From Gammaproteobacteria bacterium (GTDB lineage Bacteria > Pseudomonadota > Gammaproteobacteria > Chromatiales > Sedimenticolaceae), in assembly GCA_020445245.1 (NCBI GenBank), contig JAGRHB010000029.1:1-11686 (forward strand): a stretch of 11,686 nucleotides of DNA, written 5' to 3'. Below, piece by piece: positions 6,818-11,686 of this stretch. The first letter of the stretch is position 1; every line of letters starts with the position of its first letter. The notes under the pieces are model-generated. The model made no database searches. It was given only the letters and a program-made list of their open reading frames with translations, and was not told where the DNA came from. The position numbers and the translations under genes were made by a program.

Positions 6818-7147
6818 ATGAAAACGCAAGCCCAACCCATCAAATCCATGACGTCGACCATCAATGTGTCTTATCAGAGGATCGTCGCCGTCGTCGCCCT
6901 GGCGGCCGGGCTCGGACAGGCCGCGGCCGCCGACGAGGGCGGCTATTATCGTAATGCCCTACTGAATCCGAGCGAGGCCGTATTGCTCGCCGAAAACCGT
7001 GGCCGCGTGACCATCTTCGACGGACTCGAAGAGGACATCGTCGACCGGGCGCTGGATGAGCAGTTCGAACGCATCGGTCACATGATGTTCATCAGGACAC
7101 GACACGTCCAACAGGACGGCGCCGTAGAGTCCGATGACGATTGTTGA
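6818..7147 (+). CDS. Small secreted protein of unknown function
   Basis: This 109-aa protein starts at ATG 6818 with AGGAG 8 nt upstream; the frame is open further up, but this start has the ribosome site. Residues 21-38 (RIVAVVALAAGLGQAAAA) are a signal peptide with likely cleavage near A38, leaving about 71 residues. The mature part begins DEGGYYRNALLNPSEAVLLA, is acidic, and ends in DDDC, so its only cysteine is the last residue. I do not recognise a domain. It is followed 75 nt later by the MBL hydrolase gene in the same direction and is divergent from the CadC-like regulator, so it may be a partner or target of either. Confidence 0.75.
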   Translation: MKTQAQPIKSMTSTINVSYQRIVAVVALAAGLGQAAAADEGGYYRNALLNPSEAVLLAENRGRVTIFDGLEEDIVDRALDEQFERIGHMMFIRTRHVQQDGAVESDDDC

Positions 7148-7222
7148 ACGCAAGGTTCGATTGGCGGCATGGCGAGTGCATGCTCATGCATGTCAGCGTC
7201 GGCATACAGAGGTGACCGATCA

Positions 7223-8194
7223 ATGGACATTACCTCACATTCCCTGGCGGTTTTGCGCGCCACCCTACTGATCGCGGCGCCGATCGCCATGTCGCCCGGT
7301 GCGGCGGGCTCTGACATTCCGTCGTTTGCGCCGGTGCTGGTTACGGACGGCGTCTACGTCATCTACGGGCCGCTCGGTCTGCCCGACGAGAACAACCGTG
7401 GCTTTCGCAACAATGTCGCAATCGTGGATACCGCCGCAGGTGCCGTCGTGCTTGATCCGGGCGGCAGCGCCTGGGCGGGTGAACAGATCGCGGCCGCGGT
7501 GGACGCGGTGCTGGGTAAGCCCGTGGTCGCGGTATTCGACTCGCACGCCCACGGCGACCACTGGCTGGGCAACGAGGGTGTAAGGCGCATCTACCCGGAT
7601 ATTGAGATCTACGCCCATCCGGTGATGAAGGCACGCGTTGTGGGTGCCGAGGGGCTGCGCTGGCTGGAACAGATACAGCGCCTGACCAACGGCACAGCCA
7701 ACGGGCGGAGCGTCGTCGCACCGACGAAAACGGTTAGCGACGGCGACGAGGTCGTCATCGGCGGCACGACGTTCCGCATCCACCATCCCGGGCACGCGCA
7801 CAGCGACAACGACGTCATGATCGAGGTCGTCAGCAAACGTGTTCTATTCACCGGCGACATCGTGCGCAATGGCCTGATGGGCCTTATGGAGGCGGATTCG
7901 AGTTTTGCCGGCAACGTCGCTGCGATCGACGGGCTGCTCGCAATGGACGTCGCGCACTACATACCCGGCCACGGTCCGATCGGTGGCAGGGATGCGGTCA
8001 TTGCGTATCGGACTTACCTCGACACACTGCTCGGCAAGGTGCGCGAGCTGTACCACGAGGGCATGGCCGACTACGAGATGAAGCCGGCTGTCGGTGACGC
8101 CCTGTCGTCGTTTGGCGACTGGGAGGGGTTTTCGATGCGTCTCGGGGCGCATGTGAGCAGGGCCTTTCTGGAGGTGGAGGCGGAGCAGTTCTGA
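7223..8194 (+). CDS. Secreted metallo-beta-lactamase-fold hydrolase
   Basis: This 323-aa protein belongs to the MBL-fold zinc hydrolases. Metal ligands are visible in order: H108-x-H110-x-D112-H113 (SHAHGDHWLGN), H193 (GHAHSDNDV), D212 (LFTGDIV) and H250 (YIPGHGPIGG). Residues 7-29 look like a signal peptide (LAVLRATLLIAAPIAMSPGAAG), so it should act in the periplasm. The layout, with DGVYVIYG near residues 42-49, resembles the SoxH-like/class B-like periplasmic hydrolases whose substrates are mostly unknown; beta-lactamase activity cannot be claimed. I chose ATG 7223 because AGAGGTGA lies 7 nt before it and the signal peptide follows; the open frame reaches 7169. It probably shares a transcript with the small secreted protein upstream. 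Confidence 0.9.
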   Translation: MDITSHSLAVLRATLLIAAPIAMSPGAAGSDIPSFAPVLVTDGVYVIYGPLGLPDENNRGFRNNVAIVDTAAGAVVLDPGGSAWAGEQIAAAVDAVLGKPVVAVFDSHAHGDHWLGNEGVRRIYPDIEIYAHPVMKARVVGAEGLRWLEQIQRLTNGTANGRSVVAPTKTVSDGDEVVIGGTTFRIHHPGHAHSDNDVMIEVVSKRVLFTGDIVRNGLMGLMEADSSFAGNVAAIDGLLAMDVAHYIPGHGPIGGRDAVIAYRTYLDTLLGKVRELYHEGMADYEMKPAVGDALSSFGDWEGFSMRLGAHVSRAFLEVEAEQF

Positions 8195-8602
8195 TTCGCC
8201 GGTCTCGATCGACATGACGATGCAGCCGGCTCGCGGAATGCTGCCGGCGGTGGAAGTTCGCCTCCCGTCGCTGCGCATCGCGCGCAATTCCACCACCCTT
8301 TGCGAACGGAGCGCCGTGGCGGACACCTGTCCCGCACCGCGCGGGCTCTATGCCATCCAGGAGCATATGGCCGCCAACCCGCTCGGCATTTCCGCGCGAG
8401 AAGGAATATGGCAACGATTGCCACTGTATCGCCGATCCCGCCTTCGGCATCGCCGCCCGTTTCGCCGCTGCCAAACATCGACGCCAACCTGATCGACGAT
8501 CCCGGAAGGCGGCTCGACGAGGCACTGCTCAGGTCGACGCTGGCGCTGAAGACAACGGCGCCGCGCCGCAGACGGAACAATCGATATGAAGTCAATGCTA
8601 GG
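8195..8602 (+). other. Spacer with little recognisable content
   Basis: The stretch between the MBL gene and the transposase remnant has several overlapping open frames on both strands, as expected for GC-rich DNA. Only one, starting at 8408, has a ribosome site and is listed separately. No terminator with a T-run was seen after the MBL gene. Confidence 0.4.
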
Positions 8603-8794
8603 CTACCCCGTCTCGTCGAACGATCCCCGATGGGGTGGCGCCCGGAAGGGTGGCCGTCGGGTGGCTTCGGACTTCGCCGCTTTGGCATCCGAGTGAGTGA
8701 TGATCTTCTCGAATACGTCGGGATCCTCGATGCAAGCGATGATGCGCATCGTTCTCCCGCAGGCCGGGCAGGCCTCGGTGTCAATCCCGAATAG
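8408..8794 (+). CDS. Doubtful ORF running into IS91 remnant
   Basis: ATG 8408 is preceded by AGAAGG at a short distance and opens a 128-codon frame. The first 65 residues (MATIATVSPIPPSASPPVSP, NIDANLIDDPGRRLDEALLR) look plausible as protein. The rest runs antiparallel through the IS91 transposase remnant at 8603-8857 and is the wrong-frame product of that gene. If real, this is a gene whose 3' end was replaced when the transposase remnant arrived. I do not recognise the N-terminal part. Confidence 0.25.
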   Translation: MATIATVSPIPPSASPPVSPLPNIDANLIDDPGRRLDEALLRSTLALKTTAPRRRRNNRYEVNARLPRLVERSPMGWRPEGWPSGGFGLRRFGIRVSDDLLEYVGILDASDDAHRSPAGRAGLGVNPE

Positions 8795-8857
8795 GCGTTT
8801 CAGGCGCCGTGCCCAGGTCATTGCGGAGTGGAATAGCGCGGAATTCGCCATCTGCAT
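8603..8857 (-). pseudogene. IS91-family transposase, 3' remnant
   Basis: The minus-strand frame reads AMTWARRLKRLFGIDTEACP, CGRTMRIIACIEDPDVFEKI and ends RAPPHRGSFDETG. This is the typical C-terminal end of IS91-family transposases: the paired-cysteine CPxCG motif, then M+IIA.IEDP..IEKI. A full protein would be several hundred residues with a Y2 rolling-circle nuclease domain; only about 80 residues remain, and similarity stops near 8857. The element end expected downstream of the gene (below 8603) cannot be defined by eye. Confidence 0.75.
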
Positions 8858-8949
8858 GTTTCAAAACACTGAAACATACGGCTCGACTGCCGGATCTTGG
8901 CCGTGAGCGCTCAATAGCCGAAGTTCGACGGGGTCATTCAGCGGCCTCT

Positions 8950-9205
8950 CCAGCCAATGGCTGGTGTGCGTTGCATAGCTGACCTCGCCTGCGCAGGGCG
9001 CCACCGACCGCTCCGGCCGAAGACCTGTCGGTGAGCCGTCGCTTTGCACGACCGCTGTACTTCGGAACCAGACATTGACCCTTTGGCTGTGCGGCCGTCC
9101 GTTCCGTGTTGAAAGCAGGCCTGCCGTTACTCTGAGGTGATGTCTGCTTCGTTTGATAGGACCGGTCATTCGCTCGAACCCATGCGAATGGCAGGATGTG
9201 GCCAA
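8950..9205 (-). repeat. Dispersed intergenic repeat, copy D (inverted)
   Basis: On the minus strand 9113-9015 matches plus-strand 2507-2605 with three differences in 99 positions by eye. Read on the minus strand it continues into TCGGCCGGAGCGGTCG, the same junction seen in copies A and C. The 9114-9205 side carries a GATGTCTGCTTCG half-site and GGCCACATCC on the minus strand, as in copy B. This copy is opposite in direction to A, B and C. Confidence 0.7.
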
Positions 9206-9228
9206 AGCGCCAGTTGCCCAGGTAAAGA

Positions 9229-9256
9229 AGCCGCCCCAGCGAGGCGGCTCTTTTTT
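9229..9256. terminator. Rho-independent terminator, possibly bidirectional
   Basis: AGCCGCC (9229-9235) and GGCGGCT (9243-9249) form a 7-bp GC-rich stem with a 7-nt loop. On the plus strand CTTTTTT follows; on the minus strand TCTTTA follows. It lies 80 nt after the stop of the minus-strand 59-aa gene, so it most likely ends that operon. No plus-strand gene that would need it lies close by. Confidence 0.75.
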
Positions 9257-9336
9257 GCAGTGCGTCTCTCCGCAGTTCCATTGCTGTCGCTCACTTGGGG
9301 GCGACTGGCAGCAAACCACGAAACGAATGTCGCCGA

Positions 9337-9516
9337 TCATGGATTGTCCAAATACCGATCCACTGGCTCTTGCAGAAGATTCAGGATGGAACCGGCGATG
9401 ATCTCCAGCCGTCCTTGCTCCGCCGGCGTTGGTTCGCCCTGCGACTGATCAAGGAGGTTGTCGCGCTCCTCGATGAGCTGCCGGTATTCCGCTGTGATTT
9501 GATCCCAGGTCTTCAT
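9337..9516 (-). CDS. Small hypothetical protein, 59 aa
   Basis: The minus strand reads MKTWDQITAEYRQLIEERDN, then LLDQSQGEPTPAEQGRLEII, and ends QEPVDRYLDNP. It is highly charged and predicted mainly helical, with no membrane segment, so it is probably a soluble coiled-coil-like protein. The start ATG at 9516 overlaps the stop of the upstream frame (ATGA), and GAGG lies 8 nt before it, which argues for a real, translationally coupled gene. Its upstream partner is split by the IS66-family element, so its transcription may now depend on the IS or be lost. I do not recognise the family. Confidence 0.65.
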   Translation of the reverse strand: MKTWDQITAEYRQLIEERDNLLDQSQGEPTPAEQGRLEIIAGSILNLLQEPVDRYLDNP

Positions 9517-9696
9517 GGTCGATGCCTCAGTTTGGGACCGACACGTGCGGTAACCCGGTAGCTGGCAAATGGTTTTTCACTCCGGTAAACATCGGCCACC
9601 AGATAACTTTCTTCAAGTTGGGAGACAGCGGCAGGGGGTAACGGCAATTCGTCGGCTCGGCCATTGCGGCCCGATTCCAATACATGTGCGAATGAC
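9513..9696 (-). pseudogene. 3' part of a small gene split by the IS66-family element
   Basis: After the target duplication this frame reads AHVLESGRNGRADELPLPPA, then SQLEESYLVADVYRSEKPFA and SYRVTARVGPKLRHRP, and stops at 9513-9515. Together with the piece beyond the IS (11358-11502) it rebuilds a single open frame of about 106 codons, joined through EASF-AHVLE. As it stands, a GTG inside the IS end (9704) could start a shortened product beginning MLTSFAHVLE. Its stop overlaps the start of the 59-aa gene. Function unknown. Confidence 0.65.
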
Positions 9697-9719
9697 GTAA
9701 GCACCCAGTTAACCCCATC
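9697..9719 (+). repeat. IS66-family left terminal inverted repeat
   Basis: This repeat pairs with the one at 11335-11357 at 21 of 23 positions by eye. The transposase stop codon TAA (9709-9711) lies inside it. Confidence 0.88.
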
Positions 9720-11280
9720 CCTGCGCGGGCGCTTTGATCTGTTCCGGCATCACGTTCCAAGGCAGCAGCGCATCCAGCGCGAGCCCCTGCTGCTGGTAGT
9801 GGGGCAGTTCGGTTAGCAACCAGCGGAGGTAATGGTACGGCTCCAGGCCGTTCGCCTTGGCCGTCTCAACGATCGAGTACCAGGCCGCACTCGCATGCGC
9901 GCCGCGTTGGCTGCGGGCAAACAGCCAGACCTTTCTGCCGTTGGCGATCGGGCGGATGTGCCGCTCGGCGCGATTGTTGTCCAACTGGAGGCGTTCGTCC
10001 TCGACGAAGCGGATCAGTGATGCCCATTGATTGCCCAGATAGCCGAAGGCTTTGGCCAGGGCACCACCGAAGGCCACCGCCCGCTCGAGGTGGCGCTTGC
10101 GCCATTGGTCGAATTCATCGAGGACCGCCTGACTTTCGGTCTGGCGCCGATGCAGGCGCTCCGCGGACGGCATTCCCTTGATCGTCTTCTCGATCTGATA
10201 CAAGCGGCGGATATACGTCAGCGCCTCGCGCGCCAGCATCGCCTCTGGCCGCTTGCTGTGCTGACCGACTGACTTCAATACCGCATCGAAGCGTCGCCGC
10301 GCATGCGCCAAACAACCCACCGCTGTGACGTCCGCGCGCGCCGTGATGCCGTTGTAGCCCGAATAGGCGTCGCTCTGCAGATAACCTTTGAAACCCGATA
10401 GCAGGCGCTCGGCCACCACACCGGCACGACTGGGCGCGTAGTCCACCCGGATGATCGGTGGCCCCGCCCCGGTGACCCGCACCCAGAAGTAGGACTTCTG
10501 CCACGCATAGCGTTCGGGCTCGTCGAGCACCTGCACCGTGGTCTCATCGGCGTGCAGGTAATCCACCTGCAACAAGTAGCTGTCCAGCAATACCAGCAGC
10601 GGCGCGAACAGCTCCTCGCTGACCTTGATCATCCACTGTGCCAGCGTCGTGCTGGTGAAGTTCACCCCGAAACGCTTGCCCAGAATCGCCGCCACCCGAT
10701 GCAGCGGCAGCCCATCAACATACTTGCTCGTGCCCAGCCATGCCAACAGGCCCGCCGACACCTGGTGCCGGGGCAACGGATCCGGCGATGTCTTCGGCGC
10801 GGTCGTCACGCCGTGGTCGTTGCACACCGGGCAGGCGTACTTGAAACGCACGTGCTCGAGCACCCGAAACACCGGCGGGATCACGTCGTACTGTTCGCTG
10901 GTCTCCTCGCCGATACGCGCGAGGCAGGCACCGCATTGGCACTGCTTGTCCGCCTCCGCCAAATCGTGCTCCACTCGTACCCGCGGCAAATCCTCCGGTG
11001 CCTTTCGCCGACCGCCCTTCTTGCGCCGGACCACGACCTCGGTGGTGCCTTCTTCGTCCTCGCTACCAACGTCCTCATCCGTGGATGGAGCGAACAGTTC
11101 TGATTGGCCGGCGTCGAAGCGCTCGGCGCTGCGGCCAAACTGCCGATGCAGGGCGTAGTGGAGTTTCTCTCTGAGCAAGTGGATCTCGCGCCGTTGCTGC
11201 GCGACGAGGTCTTCGAGTTCCGCTACCCTCTCAGGTGATTCGACAGGCTGGGTTGCGATTGCAGCAGCAGCGGATTCCAT
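9709..11280 (-). CDS. IS66-family transposase (TnpC type)
   Basis: This is a full-length 523-aa transposase. An N-terminal leucine-zipper-like helix lies at about residues 17-50 (VAELEDLVAQQRREIHLLRE). A zinc-binding motif follows, with C114, C116, C119 and C150, C153 (QCQCGAC and YACPVC). The DDE nuclease residues are visible as D245 (LHADETT), D304 (LQSDAYSG) and E439 (LDNNRAERHIRP), the last in the typical IS66 block. The C-terminal GLEPYHYLRWLLTELP segment is the IS66 C-terminal domain. It catalyses cut and joining of the IS ends. The ATG at 11280 lies 77 bp inside the right end, and the stop lies in the left inverted repeat. No frameshift or internal stop is seen. Confidence 0.95.
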   Translation of the reverse strand: MESAAAAIATQPVESPERVAELEDLVAQQRREIHLLREKLHYALHRQFGRSAERFDAGQSELFAPSTDEDVGSEDEEGTTEVVVRRKKGGRRKAPEDLPRVRVEHDLAEADKQCQCGACLARIGEETSEQYDVIPPVFRVLEHVRFKYACPVCNDHGVTTAPKTSPDPLPRHQVSAGLLAWLGTSKYVDGLPLHRVAAILGKRFGVNFTSTTLAQWMIKVSEELFAPLLVLLDSYLLQVDYLHADETTVQVLDEPERYAWQKSYFWVRVTGAGPPIIRVDYAPSRAGVVAERLLSGFKGYLQSDAYSGYNGITARADVTAVGCLAHARRRFDAVLKSVGQHSKRPEAMLAREALTYIRRLYQIEKTIKGMPSAERLHRRQTESQAVLDEFDQWRKRHLERAVAFGGALAKAFGYLGNQWASLIRFVEDERLQLDNNRAERHIRPIANGRKVWLFARSQRGAHASAAWYSIVETAKANGLEPYHYLRWLLTELPHYQQQGLALDALLPWNVMPEQIKAPAQGWG

Positions 11281-11334
11281 GCGCTGATTCTACCAAAAGT
11301 AGCTTCGCCGGGCTGGGAAAATCGAGCGATTGAT

Positions 11335-11357
11335 GACGGGGTTTACTGGGTGCTTAC
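11335..11357 (-). repeat. IS66-family right terminal inverted repeat
   Basis: Read inward on the minus strand it begins GTAAGCACCCAGTAAACCCC. It lies directly next to the target duplication copy at 11358-11365. Confidence 0.88.
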
Positions 11358-11502
11358 CGAATGACGCCTCATCCGCAGCGCTAATGCTGCTTGCTGCAGG
11401 CGGTGCATATGGCTGGCGCCCAGGGTGAAGGGGGCGCACAGCGCTGGCCAGCGCATTCCCGAAGAAGATACGCGCTGGGCCGACGCCCGCCCAATACGCC
11501 AA
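11358..11502 (-). pseudogene. 5' part of a small gene split by the IS66-family element
   Basis: From TTG 11502 the frame reads MAYWAGVGPARIFFGNALAS, then AVRPLHPGRQPYAPPAASSI and SAADEASF, and reaches the target duplication in the same frame as the 3' part at 9513-9696. The frame stays open upstream to 11538 with AVAAFAASGLAYWAGV, which looks like the start of a membrane helix, so the true start is probably earlier. An ATG at 11549 begins MVTETVPL but is in another frame and stops at once, which suggests either a small frameshift or an unusual start. A short single-helix membrane protein is the best description. Function unknown. Confidence 0.5.
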
Positions 11503-11564
11503 GCCGCTCGCCGCAAAGGCGGCTACAGCGGTACCGTCTCAGTCACCATCAATGGGTATTTCCG

Positions 11565-11686
11565 CTAGTGCGTTCCAACGGCTCCGCGCTTCTTATCCCA
11601 TTCATCGTCACTTGTCTGGCAATTGCAGAGCCTGTTGAACCAGGGCAGGTTGAGTGCTCCCAGCACGACTGCCCCAACGATGGCGA
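11565..11686 (-). CDS. Unknown membrane protein, C-terminus (partial)
   Basis: A minus-strand frame enters from the right edge and stops at TAG (11567-11565). The 39 visible residues are AIVGAVVLGALNLPWFNRLC, then NCQTSDDEWDKKRGAVGTH: a hydrophobic stretch that could be the end of a membrane helix, followed by a short charged tail with a CxC motif. It lies just upstream of the IS-split gene in the same direction and may belong to the same operon. Too little is present to name a family. Confidence 0.4.
   Translation of the reverse strand, partial: AIVGAVVLGALNLPWFNRLCNCQTSDDEWDKKRGAVGTH

Larger units (their letters stand above)
9697..11357 (-). mobile_element. Complete IS66-family insertion sequence
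   Basis: The element is 1661 bp. Its ends are inverted repeats GTAAGCACCCAGTTAACCCC (left) and GTAAGCACCCAGTAAACCCC (right, read inward), extending a few bases more with one further mismatch. GTAAGC is the usual IS66-family terminus. Both ends are flanked by the same 8-bp sequence CGAATGAC (9689-9696 and 11358-11365), the duplication length expected for IS66. It has one gene for the DDE transposase and no tnpA or tnpB, the layout of the ISBst12-like subgroup. Nothing in it looks damaged, so it may still be mobile, and the perfect duplication suggests a fairly recent insertion. Confidence 0.93.

Noticed and set aside
7223..8194. Calling the MBL-fold gene a beta-lactamase resistance gene
   Set aside because: The metal ligands define only the superfamily; most periplasmic MBL-fold proteins of this type have other or unknown substrates.
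674..9205. CRISPR array or integron attC array
   Set aside because: The repeats are long, degenerate, irregularly spaced and separated by unrelated genes; there are no uniform short repeats with spacers, and the short recombinase lacks the extra helix region expected of integron integrases.
8861..9340. 159-codon minus-strand frame over repeat copy D
   Set aside because: It crosses the terminator hairpin at 9229-9256 and the dispersed repeat, and has no domain or ribosome site.
10552..11103. 183-codon plus-strand frame inside the transposase gene
   Set aside because: Shadow of the IS66-family transposase, which has all its catalytic and zinc residues on the other strand.

Overview
The window looks like chromosomal DNA of a GC-rich gammaproteobacterium. 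The left edge carries the end of a gene that reads like aspS, followed directly by a nudB-type Nudix hydrolase. aspS-nudB is a gammaproteobacterial gene order; in E. coli it continues into yebC and ruvC. Here that order stops after nudB and an accessory region follows. No genus can be assigned from the sequence alone.

Layout: (1) 1-538, aspS C-terminus and nudB. (2) 539-3008, one conserved but unrecognised TPR/coiled-coil protein (1080-2192), flanked by long spacers built from a degenerate dispersed repeat. (3) 3009-4369, a RelE/ParE-type toxin with a ribbon-helix-helix-like antitoxin on the minus strand, divergent from a short tyrosine recombinase that has only the catalytic domain. (4) 4370-4879, another repeat copy plus a possible gene relic. 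(5) 4880-8194, a CadC-like membrane-anchored regulator (wHTH, one TM helix, TPRs) divergent from a small secreted protein and a secreted metallo-beta-lactamase-fold hydrolase. The shared spacer contains an AT-rich island and two dyads. (6) 8195-9336, decayed DNA: a weak ORF, the 3' end of an IS91-family transposase gene, an inverted copy of the dispersed repeat and a terminator. (7) 9337-11686, a minus-strand set of small unknown genes split by a complete IS66-family element (9697-11357) with terminal inverted repeats and an exact 8-bp target duplication (CGAATGAC). Removing the IS and one duplication rejoins an open frame of about 106 codons, whose stop overlaps the start of a 59-aa gene.

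Plausible working units are the toxin-antitoxin pair, which may stabilise the island, and the regulator / small secreted protein / MBL hydrolase group, which may form a sensor-controlled periplasmic function of unknown substrate. The most notable non-coding feature is the repeat family. It occupies most of the long spacers in at least four copies, and two opposed copies share a 99-nt block with only three mismatches by eye. The reconstructed small-gene operon at the right edge is the best candidate for something undescribed, but no function can be assigned to it from sequence.
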